A DNA stretch of 34,555 nt from an uncultured Bacilli bacterium (GCA_910583685.1 CAJTXY010000012.1:1-34555), one strand, 5' to 3'. Counted from the first letter of the stretch, positions 8,452 to 17,394 are shown. Notes: generated from the letters alone by a model not told the origin. A program made the numbers and translations.

Positions 8452-9254
8452 TGAAGTTACAAGTATTACTTTCTATAATGAATGAAAAAAATATAAAAGA
8501 TCATCTAAAACAAATGAATATTAAGAAAAATTATGTGGTGATTAATCAAATTACAAAAGAGAATATTCCTTTGATCAAAGAAGAAAGCCCCTTTAATAAA
8601 ATCATATCAGTAAAAGAAAAAGGATTAAGTAAAAGTAGAAACTTAGCTATAAGAAATAGTGAAGCAAATCTAGGATTAATTGCAGATGATGATATGTGTT
8701 ATGTAGATGATTATGAAAGCGTTATTACAAATGCTTATTTAAAATACCCAATGGCTGATATTATAGCATTTGAAGTAGAATATGAAGATAAAAATATAAA
8801 AAAGAAAAATCTGAAAGAAGGAAGATTAAATTTTATGACATCTATGAAAATTTCCTCTGTTCAAATAACAATGAATCTAGATTCTATCAAAGATAAAAAG
8901 ATAACTTTTGATGAGTTATTTGGAGCAGGAAGTACTTATATTATGGGAGAAGAAAATATATTTTTATCAGACTGCTTAAAGAAAAAACTAAAAATTTATT
9001 ATGTGCCAATCAAAATAGGTACTTTAAAACTTGCACATCAGTCAAGTTGGTTTAAAGGTTATAATAAAGAGTATTTTTATTCAAAAGGTGCAGTATTTTA
9101 TAGAATGGCAAAAAAAATTCATATATTATTAATTCTTCAATTTGCTTACCGTAAGAAGCATTTATATAAACAAGAAACATCATTTCTATCAGCTACAAAA
9201 TGGATGCTTAGTGGTGCTAAACAATACAGATTAAAAAAGAAGAAGGGAAAATAA
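8451..9254 (+). CDS. Small GT2-like glycosyltransferase
   Basis: Probable GT-A family transferase of 267 residues, more divergent than its neighbour. The conserved pieces are KEKGLSKSRNLAIRNS (55-70), typical of GT2 enzymes before the metal motif, and DDD (79-81) in LIADDDMCYVDDYE. The N-terminal Rossmann strand is short (LQVLLSIMN) and the C-terminus is very basic. The ATG at 8451 shares a base with the previous stop (TAATG) and has AGGAG at 8440-8444; a longer reading from 8412 lies inside the previous gene and lacks a ribosome site. Acceptor and donor cannot be predicted. Confidence 0.8.
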   Translation: MKLQVLLSIMNEKNIKDHLKQMNIKKNYVVINQITKENIPLIKEESPFNKIISVKEKGLSKSRNLAIRNSEANLGLIADDDMCYVDDYESVITNAYLKYPMADIIAFEVEYEDKNIKKKNLKEGRLNFMTSMKISSVQITMNLDSIKDKKITFDELFGAGSTYIMGEENIFLSDCLKKKLKIYYVPIKIGTLKLAHQSSWFKGYNKEYFYSKGAVFYRMAKKIHILLILQFAYRKKHLYKQETSFLSATKWMLSGAKQYRLKKKKGK

Positions 9255-9256
9255 AA

Positions 9257-10261
9257 ATGAAAAAACAAAAAATAGATTTTGTTATTCTATGGGTTGATAA
9301 TAAAGATGAAAAATGGCAAGAGGAAAAACGAAAATATGAAAAATTAGAGCATAAAGAATCAACAATTGATAATAATGAAATTAGATATAGGGATTGGGAA
9401 AACTTGAAATATTGGTTTCGAGGAGTTGAAAAATATGCCCCTTGGGTAAATCAAATTCATTTTATTACTTGTGGTCATCTTCCTAACTGGTTAAATACCA
9501 ATCATAAAAAATTACATATTGTAAAACACTCAGATTATATGCCCAAAGATAGTTTACCTACATTTAATTCTAATGCAATAGAACTTTTAATACATAAAAT
9601 TGATGGACTTTCTGAACAGTTTGTATTATTCAATGACGATATATTTATTATAGACAAAGTAAAAGAAAGTGATTTTTTTAAAAATGGTATTCCATGTAAT
9701 ACAATGTCATTAGCAGCAATTATTGCAGATAAAAATGGAAAACACTATCAAACAATTGCAAATAATATGGAAATCATTAATTCTCACTTTGATTTTAGAG
9801 AATCATTTAAGAAAAACAGTAGGAAATACTTATCGTTAAAACAAGGGAAATATATTATCAAATCTTATCCAATGCTAACTTATAGAAAGTTTAGTGGCTT
9901 TGCAAATTTTCATTTGTCAATTAGTTATTTAAAATCAACATTTGAAAAAGTCTGGGAAAAAGAAGAAAAATTACTAAATCAAACAGTTCATTCAAAGTTT
10001 AGAGATTATCAAAATAATATCAGTCATTGGGTATTTAATTATTGGCAATTTGCAGAAGGAAACTTTGAGCAAAAAAACTATAAATTTGGATTAAACTTAG
10101 CAATGAATGATAAAAGAGTGGCAGATATTATAACAAATCAAAAGTACAAAATGATTGGACTGGGAGATGTAGAAGAGATTGAAGATTTTGAAAAAATTAA
10201 AAAAACAGTAAACAATAGTTTTGAAAAAATACTATCTAGTAAAAGTAGTTTTGAAAAATAA
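9257..10261 (+). CDS. Stealth-family hexose-1-phosphate transferase
   Basis: Stealth proteins transfer a sugar-1-phosphate from a nucleotide sugar, making phosphodiester links between sugars (as in Neisseria capsule polymerases and streptococcal WefC). 334 residues. CR1 is DFVILWVDNKDEKW (7-20); CR2 spans ~43-133 with YRDWENLKYWFRGVEKY and GLSEQFVLFNDDIFIID; CR3 is recognisable near FRDYQNNISHWVFNYWQ. The CR4 region is weaker. The start ATG follows the previous stop by two bases with GAAGG upstream. In a Wzx/Wzy locus such an enzyme normally acts on the repeat unit, so the polymer is predicted to contain a phosphodiester. The transferred sugar is not predictable. Confidence 0.92.
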   Translation: MKKQKIDFVILWVDNKDEKWQEEKRKYEKLEHKESTIDNNEIRYRDWENLKYWFRGVEKYAPWVNQIHFITCGHLPNWLNTNHKKLHIVKHSDYMPKDSLPTFNSNAIELLIHKIDGLSEQFVLFNDDIFIIDKVKESDFFKNGIPCNTMSLAAIIADKNGKHYQTIANNMEIINSHFDFRESFKKNSRKYLSLKQGKYIIKSYPMLTYRKFSGFANFHLSISYLKSTFEKVWEKEEKLLNQTVHSKFRDYQNNISHWVFNYWQFAEGNFEQKNYKFGLNLAMNDKRVADIITNQKYKMIGLGDVEEIEDFEKIKKTVNNSFEKILSSKSSFEK

Positions 10262-10270
10262 GGAGGATTT

Positions 10271-11263
10271 ATGGAAATAAATGTATGTTTGGTAACAGAT
10301 GATAATTATGCTATGCCTACAGGAGTCACAGTTTATTCTCTATTAAAAAATAGAAACCATAAATTAAAATACCATATTTATATACTTGGGAAAAAAATAA
10401 GCAAGAAACAAAAAGATAAATTTATGGAAATGAATGAAAAAAATTTTACAGTAGAAGTAGTTGATATTATTGAAAAAGAGAACTTTGCACAATATCGAAT
10501 AGAAAATATTCCTGCAAATGAGACTTCAATATATAAGTTTTTTATTCCTGAAATTTTAAAGGATTTAGATAAAGTGATTTATCTAGATGGAGATATTATT
10601 GTACAAAAAGATTTACAGGAACTATTTAATATAAATTTGAATAAAAAATGTATTGGTGCAGTCAAAGATACAAATGGCTTAGACTATAAAGAGTTGAGAA
10701 ATGATAATTACCAATATTTCAATTCAGGAGTCCTTTTAATGAATTTACAGAAAATGAGGAAAGAAAACTTTGCTGAAAGACTTTTGAATTATCGAAAAAC
10801 AGGATACAATAAATTAATGGATCAAGATACATTTAACTATGTAATGAAAGATGAGGTTTTATTATTACCATTTACTTATAATACACAAATAAGTGCATTA
10901 AGTAGTGTAATATTAGGAACAAACCAATATAATATAAAAATATTTAGAAAATACTGGAATATGAATAAAAAATATAAAGATATTAAAGAAATATTTGATG
11001 ATGCGTCTATTCTCCATTACACAACTGCAAAACCATGGAAATATTATGATGGTTATGGAAACGATTTATGGCTAGAGTACTATATAAAAAGTCCATATGG
11101 AGAAAAAAGATTAAACAGAAATAATTACTATATTGAAAAAATAATAAAATCATCTACATATCAGATGAGCAGTCAACTAATAAAACCATTGAAAAGCTTA
11201 AAAATGGGAGTAAGAAAGAATAAAAAATATCACAAATTTTTAAAAAATTTTCTAGTAAAATAG
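10271..11263 (+). CDS. Family 8 glycosyltransferase
   Basis: Retaining GT-A transferase that usually uses UDP-galactose or UDP-glucose. 330 residues. Family landmarks: N-terminal INVCLVTDDNYAMPTGVTVY (3-22), the metal-binding DGD (106-108) in VIYLDGDIIV, FNSGVLLMNL, the acidic D in LMDQDTFNYV, and the late HYTTAKPWKYY motif equivalent to the family's H-x-x-G/T-x-K-P-W. The C-terminal ~50 residues are basic and may bind membrane. AGGAGG stands just before the start. It likely adds one hexose to the repeat unit. Confidence 0.93.
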   Translation: MEINVCLVTDDNYAMPTGVTVYSLLKNRNHKLKYHIYILGKKISKKQKDKFMEMNEKNFTVEVVDIIEKENFAQYRIENIPANETSIYKFFIPEILKDLDKVIYLDGDIIVQKDLQELFNINLNKKCIGAVKDTNGLDYKELRNDNYQYFNSGVLLMNLQKMRKENFAERLLNYRKTGYNKLMDQDTFNYVMKDEVLLLPFTYNTQISALSSVILGTNQYNIKIFRKYWNMNKKYKDIKEIFDDASILHYTTAKPWKYYDGYGNDLWLEYYIKSPYGEKRLNRNNYYIEKIIKSSTYQMSSQLIKPLKSLKMGVRKNKKYHKFLKNFLVK

Positions 11264-11278
11264 AATGGAGAGGTAAAA

Positions 11279-12448
11279 ATGAGTTCTACTAAAAAAATAA
11301 AAATCAATGTTCTTTTATTTTATTTTTGCTATATTGTAATACTTGCGGCAACAATGTTTCGATATGTAACAGGGATTGGAGATTTTCTACAAAAAATATA
11401 TCAACCTATTATATATGTATTATTACTTGTAGGTATTATGAATATGGAAAAAATAACAAAGAAAAAAATTTTAGTTTTGTTTTTACTTGCTTTTTTAGTT
11501 ATGATCACGAAGTATATAAGTGGCACCAATACGATACTGCTGCTTTGCCTTTCTATTATTGCTTTTAAGGATATAGACTTTGATAAATTTGTAAAATTTG
11601 ATATCCGTTTAAAAATTCCATTTACAATTATTGTATCTATTTTCTATTTTTTAGGACTTACTGCTGTTAATATACATTATAGAGATGGAATTATTAGGCA
11701 CTCAATGGGATTTTCAAATCCAAATGTTTTTAGTAACTATATATTAGCAATTGTAGTGGAATATTTATACTTACACAGAAAAAAACTAAAATTGAGAGAT
11801 ATCTTAATGATATTAATTGGTATATTTTTTATTGACTTTTATGCAGATAGTAGAACACAAATTATGTGTATTGCTTTATTAAGTGCTATGCTATTAACAA
11901 GGCAGTATGTTTATAAAACATTATTTGAAAATAAAATTTTTAAATTCATAGTTAGAAATAGCTTTTTGATTATGTTCGTATTGAGTCTATCATTGATTCA
12001 ATTATATAAGGCAGAAAATGAACACATTAATTCAATTAACTCATTTGTATCAGAACGAATTAGTACTTCGACAGCAATTTATGATCAATATGGAATCAAC
12101 TTATTTGGACATAAACTGGAATTAGTTACTTCACTAGAATCAAAGTTAACTGGTAAAAAAGCAATTGCTTTGGATAATTTATATATATATATATTATTAT
12201 CATATGGAGTTTTGTCTGTATTAGCATTTTACATATTTACTTATAAATATATGAAATATGTATTTAAAAGAAAAGAATATGTAATAGGTGTTATTATGTT
12301 TTCTTTCTTTATCGGTGGTATGATGGAAAGATTTTGTATAGAAATTGTATATAATATCTTCTTATTATATTTTTCATACATATTATATGGAAATAAAAAG
12401 AGTATTACTACAACAGAAAGTCAAGAAAAGCTGGAGGCTGCAATATGA
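11279..12448 (+). CDS. wzy: Wzy-like polysaccharide polymerase (multi-span membrane protein)
   Basis: 389 residues with about ten hydrophobic membrane segments and one larger loop (~255-300), the typical build of O-antigen/capsule polymerases, which link flipped repeat units outside the membrane. A family-like element is GFSNPNVFSNYILAIVVEYLY, followed by a short segment with DSRTQIM; N-P-N and S-R-(T) motifs recur in Wzy and ligase proteins. Primary sequence is very variable in this group, so the call rests on topology plus its place directly before the flippase gene. GGAGAGGT precedes the start. The stop overlaps the next start (ATGA). Confidence 0.78.
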   Translation: MSSTKKIKINVLLFYFCYIVILAATMFRYVTGIGDFLQKIYQPIIYVLLLVGIMNMEKITKKKILVLFLLAFLVMITKYISGTNTILLLCLSIIAFKDIDFDKFVKFDIRLKIPFTIIVSIFYFLGLTAVNIHYRDGIIRHSMGFSNPNVFSNYILAIVVEYLYLHRKKLKLRDILMILIGIFFIDFYADSRTQIMCIALLSAMLLTRQYVYKTLFENKIFKFIVRNSFLIMFVLSLSLIQLYKAENEHINSINSFVSERISTSTAIYDQYGINLFGHKLELVTSLESKLTGKKAIALDNLYIYILLSYGVLSVLAFYIFTYKYMKYVFKRKEYVIGVIMFSFFIGGMMERFCIEIVYNIFLLYFSYILYGNKKSITTTESQEKLEAAI

Positions 12449-13977
12449 AAAGAACACAAAATGCTATTAGAAATATAGCCAGCGGTTTTATAAATAAAGT
12501 TATAATTTTACTTTTTCCATTTCTGATTAAGACAGTAATCATTCAAGTATTAGGAGCGAATTACTTAGGATTAAATAGCTTATTTACTTCATTATTGCAA
12601 GTTTTAAATTTAGCAGAACTCGGATTTAGCAGTGCTGTAATTTATAGTATGTATAAACCAATTGCAGAAAAAGACAAAACGAAGATTTGTGCATTAATGA
12701 ATTTATATAAAAAAATATATCGCTATGTAGGAATCATAATTACCATTTGTGGACTAGCTCTATTACCATTTTTAAAATACTTTGTAAGTGGGGATTATCC
12801 TACAGATATTAATTTGTATTTATTATACTTATTATATCTTCTAAATACTTCATTAACTTATTTTCTATTTTCCTACAAAAGTGCTTTATTAAGTGCATAT
12901 CAGCGTAATGATATTATCAATAATATCCAAACTGTTACCTCTTTATTTCAATATTTATTACAGATATTAGTACTAGTTGTTACGAAAAATTATTATTTAT
13001 TTGTCATCATTCAAATATTGATTACAATTTGTAACAACATCATATTATCTATAATTACAGATAAAAAATATAAAGATTACAAATGTAGTGGAGATGTGGA
13101 TAGTACCACAAAAAGAGAAATTAAGAAAAGTGTTACAGGATTAATGATTCATAAATTATGTGCAACCACCAGAAATTCATTTGATAGCATTTTTATATCT
13201 GCATTTTTAGGATTAGAAATGGTTGCAATTTATTCAAACTATTATAGTATCATATTCTCGCTAATTGGCTTAATGGGGATTATTACAACATCACTTGTAG
13301 CAGGTATAGGAAACAGTATTGTAACAGAAACAGAATCTAAAAATTATCAAGATATGAGAAAATTGAATTTTATTTATATGTGGCTATCAGGTTGGGCTAC
13401 TGTTTGCCTTGCTTGCCTATATCAACCATTTATGAAATTATGGATGGGAGATAAATATATGTTTCCTTATGGTGTAGTAATTTTATTTTGTATATACTTT
13501 TATTCTTTAAAAATGGGTGATATAAGAGCAATGTATTCTGATGCAAAAGGGTTATGGTTTGAAAATAGATATAGAGCCATTGCAGAATCTATTGTCAATT
13601 TGATACTAAATTTAGTATTAGTACATTTTTTTGGAATATATGGAATTATAACAGGAACCTTGATTTCACTATTGATTATTAATTTTGGATATGGTTCACA
13701 AATTTTATTTAAGCACTATTTTATACACCAAAAAGTATCAGAATATTTTAGTAGTCATGGATTATATATGCTAGTAACATTAGTTATTTCAATTATTACA
13801 TATTATATATGTTCTTTTGTAGAAGGAACAAAAATAACAGACTTTATATTAAAATTACTAATCTGTATAATGATTCCTAATATGATGTATTATCTTGTTT
13901 ATTTTAAAACTAAGATTTTTAAAGAATCTACCAGTATAGTAAAAAGAATTATATATAGAAGAGGTGAAAATTTATGA
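12445..13977 (+). CDS. wzx: Wzx-like polysaccharide flippase (MOP superfamily)
   Basis: Moves undecaprenyl-linked repeat units across the membrane. 510 residues with ~12-14 predicted membrane helices, starting with RNIASGFINKVIILLFPFLI and the segment QVLGANYLGLNSLFTSLLQV that is typical of the MATE/Wzx N-terminus. Further markers are RNSFDSIFISAFLGLEMVAIYSNY (split over helix 7) and the GIYGIITGTLIS helix. ATGA overlap with the polymerase gene, with GGAGG upstream, and ATGA overlap with the dehydrogenase gene downstream, both indicating tight coupling. The repeat-unit specificity is unknown. Confidence 0.9.
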   Translation: MKRTQNAIRNIASGFINKVIILLFPFLIKTVIIQVLGANYLGLNSLFTSLLQVLNLAELGFSSAVIYSMYKPIAEKDKTKICALMNLYKKIYRYVGIIITICGLALLPFLKYFVSGDYPTDINLYLLYLLYLLNTSLTYFLFSYKSALLSAYQRNDIINNIQTVTSLFQYLLQILVLVVTKNYYLFVIIQILITICNNIILSIITDKKYKDYKCSGDVDSTTKREIKKSVTGLMIHKLCATTRNSFDSIFISAFLGLEMVAIYSNYYSIIFSLIGLMGIITTSLVAGIGNSIVTETESKNYQDMRKLNFIYMWLSGWATVCLACLYQPFMKLWMGDKYMFPYGVVILFCIYFYSLKMGDIRAMYSDAKGLWFENRYRAIAESIVNLILNLVLVHFFGIYGIITGTLISLLIINFGYGSQILFKHYFIHQKVSEYFSSHGLYMLVTLVISIITYYICSFVEGTKITDFILKLLICIMIPNMMYYLVYFKTKIFKESTSIVKRIIYRRGENL

Positions 13978-15140
13978 AAATAGCGATTGCAGGAACTGGT
14001 TATGTTGGTCTATCTCTTGCCACACTGCTTTCCCAAAAACATGAAGTAGTTGCCGTAGATATTATCAAAGAAAAAGTAGAAAAAATTAATAATAGAATCA
14101 GTCCAATTCAAGATGATTATATAGAAAAGTATTTTAAAGAAAAAGAGTTGAATTTAAGAGCAACGCTAGACTATAAAGAAGCATTCATTGGCGCAAAGTT
14201 TATTATTATAAGTACACCAACAAACTATGATGACAAAACCAACTTCTTTGACACTTCAAACGTAGAAGACATTATAAAAAAAGTAATAGATTTAAAAATA
14301 GAGACAACAATGATTATTAAATCTACAGTACCTGTAGGCTTTACAGAGAGTATGAAGAAAAAATATAATATAGATAATATTATATTTGCACCAGAGTTCT
14401 TAAGAGAACGAAAAGCTTTATATGATAATTTATACCCTTCAAGAATCATTATTGGCGAAAAATCAAAACCAGCAGAAGAATTTGCAAGCTTGTTAAAAGA
14501 ACTATCTCTAAAAGAAGATGTAGTAGTAAAATTTATGAATTCAACAGAAGCAGAGGCAGTAAAATTATTTGCCAACACCTATCTTGCTTTAAGAGTTTCC
14601 TATTTTAATGAATTAGACACTTATGCTGAGATCAAAGGATTAAATACAAAAGATATCATCGATGGTGTATGCCTAGATCCAAGAATAGGGTCAGACTATA
14701 ATAATCCATCATTTGGTTATGGAGGCTACTGTTTGCCAAAGGATACAAAACAGTTAAAAGCAAACTATCAAGATGTCCCAGAAAATTTAATTAGTGCCAT
14801 TGTTCAGAGTAATTCAACTCGTAAAGATCATATTGCAGATAGAATTATAACAAAAAATCCCAAAATAGTAGGAGTATATCGTTTGACAATGAAAAGTGGT
14901 TCTGACAATTTTAGATCTAGTGCTATTCAAGGCGTTATGAAAAGAATCAAGGCGAAAGGAATAGAAATTATAGTTTATGAGCCAGCGTTAAAAGAAGAAA
15001 AATTCTTTAATAGCAAAGTAATTACAGACTTGGAAGAATTTAAACAACTAAGCGATATCATTATTACCAACAGACTAGAAGATGTATTAAAAGATGTGGA
15101 AGATAAAGTCTATACTCGTGATATTTTTGCAAGAGACTAA
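13974..15140 (+). CDS. ugd: UDP-glucose 6-dehydrogenase
   Basis: Oxidises UDP-glucose to UDP-glucuronate with two NAD+. 388 residues, the short HasB/YwqF-like form. The Rossmann motif is GTGYVGLSLATLL (7-19); further markers are STPTNYDD, KSTVPVGFTE, APEFLRERKALYDNLYPSR, K197 in VKLFANTYLALRVSYFNELD, and the catalytic C253 in GYGGYCLPKDTKQL. Related family members (UDP-ManNAc or GDP-mannose dehydrogenases) are possible, but the short length and the FGYGGYCLPKD form favour UDP-glucose. The gene is coupled to the flippase by ATGA overlap. It predicts an acidic sugar in the polymer. Confidence 0.9.
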   Translation: MKIAIAGTGYVGLSLATLLSQKHEVVAVDIIKEKVEKINNRISPIQDDYIEKYFKEKELNLRATLDYKEAFIGAKFIIISTPTNYDDKTNFFDTSNVEDIIKKVIDLKIETTMIIKSTVPVGFTESMKKKYNIDNIIFAPEFLRERKALYDNLYPSRIIIGEKSKPAEEFASLLKELSLKEDVVVKFMNSTEAEAVKLFANTYLALRVSYFNELDTYAEIKGLNTKDIIDGVCLDPRIGSDYNNPSFGYGGYCLPKDTKQLKANYQDVPENLISAIVQSNSTRKDHIADRIITKNPKIVGVYRLTMKSGSDNFRSSAIQGVMKRIKAKGIEIIVYEPALKEEKFFNSKVITDLEEFKQLSDIIITNRLEDVLKDVEDKVYTRDIFARD

Positions 15141-15181
15141 TAAAAAGCAACATTAAATAATTTTAAAATAGGAGGATTGCT

Positions 15182-16585
15182 ATGATGAAAAGTATCAATA
15201 AAACATTTTATGGATTATCACTATTTTCGGCTTTTATATTACTAGTAATGTTAGTGTTATTAGATGTTCTACCAACACTTTATTTAGCAGGAATTATAGT
15301 AACCATAGTCTTTGTTTATATCATCTTAGGAGCTTTATGCTTTAAAATAAAAAATAAAATAGGAAATATCATTTTAATCATTTTAGAATGTCTACTAGGA
15401 GGAATATGCCTATTTGCAAGTAATAAAATATATGAGACAAATGATTTTCTAGAGGCCGTAAATACTAATAAAAAAGAAAATATTATTTACTATGTAATGG
15501 TAAATAAAAATAGCACAAATCAAAAAATAAATGACATAATGGGAAAAGAGTTAGGAACCTATTTAGAGAATGATAAAAACAGAGAACAAGTATTAGAAAA
15601 GTTAAATAAAAAAGTAGAAACATATGAAAAAAAATATAATAATTTATCGACACTAGGAAATGAACTATTACAAAATAAAATAGATGCCATATTAGTAAGT
15701 GGCTTTCATAAAGAACGTCTAGAAGAACAAAAAGAATTTAAAAAATCAACAAAAGTTCTTTATAAAATAAAAATTTCGCTAACGAAAAAAGAGACATCTG
15801 ACCTGGATATTGTAAAAAATCCATTTTCAATCTATATTAGTGGAATTGATACAAATGGTCCCATTAATACCGTGTCAAGAAGCGATGTCAACATTGTGGT
15901 AACTGTAAACCCTAAGACGAGGGAAATACTAATGACCTTTATTCCAAGGGACTATTATGTAACACTTTCTGGAACTAGTGGTCCAAAAGATAAATTAACA
16001 CACGCTGGACTTTATGGAATTGATATGTCAGTAGCAACAATTGAAGATTTACTAAATATTAAAATCGATTATTATATAAGAGTAAATTTTGATACATTAG
16101 TAAATGTTGTAGATACGATTGGAGGAGTAGATGTCTACTCAGATATGGATTTTAAGACTTATAAAGGCTATATTAAAAAAGGTTATAATCACTTAAATGG
16201 AGAAGAGGCTCTAGCCTTTTCTAGAGAAAGAAAGTACTTTGCAGAAGGAGATAGAAAGCGTGGAGAACATCAAGAGGAAGTGATTCGTGCCATCCTTAAT
16301 AAAGTAACCTCTTCAACAGTAATGCTTACTAACTACTCATCTATCTTAAAGAGTTTAAATAATACTTTTGAAACTTCAATTCCAACTAGTGAAATCAAGA
16401 AATTTGTAAAGATGCAACTAAAAGATATGCCAAAATGGAATATAACAACACTAAATCTAGATGGAGTAGGAAGTAATGCTAATACTTACTCAATTCCAAA
16501 TGAAAGCTTATATGTGATGATACCAGACGAAAAAACAGTTACAAAAGCACAAGAGGCAATTCACAATTTAAAAAAAGCAAAGTAA
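15182..16585 (+). CDS. LytR-CpsA-Psr (LCP) wall-polymer ligase with extracytoplasmic accessory domain
   Basis: LCP enzymes move lipid-linked polymers onto peptidoglycan outside the membrane. 467 residues: three N-terminal membrane segments (~8-85), an accessory extracellular region (~95-200; phrases YYVMVNKNS and LQNKIDAILVSG), then the LCP domain (~215-395) with SRSDVNIVVTVNP, FIPRDYYVTLSG (I254-P255-R256-D257), NFDTLVNVVDTIGGVDVYS, and ALAFSRERKYFAEGDRKRGEHQ. This architecture matches streptococcal CpsA. A start at 15182 has GGAGG seven bases upstream; a second ATG follows immediately. As the last gene of the capsule operon it probably anchors that polymer. No terminator follows; the next promoter begins eight bases after the stop. 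Confidence 0.93.
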   Translation: MMKSINKTFYGLSLFSAFILLVMLVLLDVLPTLYLAGIIVTIVFVYIILGALCFKIKNKIGNIILIILECLLGGICLFASNKIYETNDFLEAVNTNKKENIIYYVMVNKNSTNQKINDIMGKELGTYLENDKNREQVLEKLNKKVETYEKKYNNLSTLGNELLQNKIDAILVSGFHKERLEEQKEFKKSTKVLYKIKISLTKKETSDLDIVKNPFSIYISGIDTNGPINTVSRSDVNIVVTVNPKTREILMTFIPRDYYVTLSGTSGPKDKLTHAGLYGIDMSVATIEDLLNIKIDYYIRVNFDTLVNVVDTIGGVDVYSDMDFKTYKGYIKKGYNHLNGEEALAFSRERKYFAEGDRKRGEHQEEVIRAILNKVTSSTVMLTNYSSILKSLNNTFETSIPTSEIKKFVKMQLKDMPKWNITTLNLDGVGSNANTYSIPNESLYVMIPDEKTVTKAQEAIHNLKKAK

Positions 16586-16592
16586 GAGGAAA

Positions 16593-16621
16593 TTGAAATT
16601 CGATACCATCTTTGTTATAAT
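16593..16621 (+). promoter_or_regulatory. Sigma-A promoter of the 16645-17301 gene
   Basis: TTGAAA (16593-16598), a 17-base spacer and a consensus TATAAT (16616-16621). It starts just after the LCP gene stop, so capsule-operon transcripts may also run into this unit. Confidence 0.78.
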
Positions 16622-16632
16622 GAAAAAGTAGA
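16617..16632 (+). repeat. 16-bp direct repeat, copy 1
   Basis: ATAATGAAAAAGTAGA, overlapping the -10 box, is found again at 17301-17316 just after the same gene. The repeat could be chance in AT-rich sequence or a trace of a duplication or insertion. Confidence 0.6.
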
Positions 16633-16644
16633 GAGGGTGAAGCA

Positions 16645-17301
16645 ATGTTTTCGTGGAAAAAAGACAAATTAAAAAATATAGAGACAGAGAATATAAATGA
16701 ATTAGATTTGGAAACAAAAGAAGAAAAACATTTATTCAAAATATTAAATATTGTCTTAATGGTAATTGTATTACTTGCCATTATGATATCAGTGGATATT
16801 GTTTGTGTAAGTAAGTATCAAAAAGGCCCATTCTTTGCCATACGCACAAGTGTTTATAAAGATGGGGGAACAAAAGTTTACTATGGCCTTGGCTATAAAG
16901 TAATTAAATATCATCAAGAAGTAGGTAGAAGGGATTGGCAAATTGGCTTTTGGACGATGAAGTACAATACCAAACCAACTGCTATTTCCACACTGGATTT
17001 AGCAATTGAATTAAGAAATCAACCAGAAAAATCTTTTAAAAAATATCAGAAAAAATTCTTGAAAATAGAAGGCGAAGTAGCAAGTGTAAATCATAAGAAA
17101 AAAGCCCTCGTATTAAGATATTTAGATGAAGACAAAAAATATAGTTTAGATGTAGCCTGTTCTATGGCAGAAGTAAATAAAAAGATTACAGAAGGAGATA
17201 AAATCGAAGTCATTGGAACAGTTTCAAATTATAAAGTAGTAGATAGTAAAAAAGAAAGTGCTATTAACAAACTACAATTGGAAAATTGCTTTGCAAAATA
17301 A
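16645..17301 (+). CDS. Single-pass membrane protein with possible C-terminal OB-like domain, function unknown
   Basis: 218 residues, not assignable to a named gene. A charged, cytoplasmic N-terminus (1-~34) precedes one membrane helix (~35-55, ILNIVLMVIVLLAIMISVDI). Next is a conserved-looking block, PFFAIRTSVYKDGGTKVYYG then LGYKVIKYHQEVGRRDWQIG, which I recall from many uncharacterised Bacillota proteins. The C-terminal ~75 residues (FLKIEGEVASVNHKKKALVL ... GDKIEVIGTVSNYKV) alternate short beta strands in a pattern like the OB-fold of tRNA_anti-like domains. If so it is an extracellular OB module, not an RNA binder. It has its own promoter, a GAGGGTGA ribosome site and its own terminator, so it is independent of the capsule operon. 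The domain call is tentative. Confidence 0.8.
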   Translation: MFSWKKDKLKNIETENINELDLETKEEKHLFKILNIVLMVIVLLAIMISVDIVCVSKYQKGPFFAIRTSVYKDGGTKVYYGLGYKVIKYHQEVGRRDWQIGFWTMKYNTKPTAISTLDLAIELRNQPEKSFKKYQKKFLKIEGEVASVNHKKKALVLRYLDEDKKYSLDVACSMAEVNKKITEGDKIEVIGTVSNYKVVDSKKESAINKLQLENCFAK

Positions 17302-17316
17302 TAATGAAAAAGTAGA
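17301..17316 (+). repeat. 16-bp direct repeat, copy 2
   Basis: Same ATAATGAAAAAGTAGA as at 16617-16632, starting on the last base of the upstream stop codon; the two copies bracket the 16645-17301 gene. Confidence 0.6.
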
Positions 17317-17347
17317 AACTTCTAGAAAGAATTATCTTATACTTATG

Positions 17348-17369
17348 ACTGTGTAAAAACACAGTTTTT
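17348..17369 (+). terminator. Intrinsic terminator after the 16645-17301 gene
   Basis: Arms ACTGTGT and ACACAGT (17348-17354, 17359-17365) close a four-A loop and are followed by TTTTT. The stem is short but perfect. Confidence 0.82.
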
Positions 17370-17394
17370 ATTTGAATAAAATAGCATTAATTTG

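Noticed and set aside
11326..11568. Plus-strand 80-codon frame inside the polymerase gene
   Set aside because: Out of frame with a well-supported membrane protein and lacking a ribosome site; Cys/Tyr/Asn-rich translation typical of AT-rich shadows.
14225..14578. 117-codon minus-strand frame opposite the UDP-glucose dehydrogenase gene
   Set aside because: The sense gene has full catalytic motifs; the antisense frame has no ribosome site or recognisable domain.
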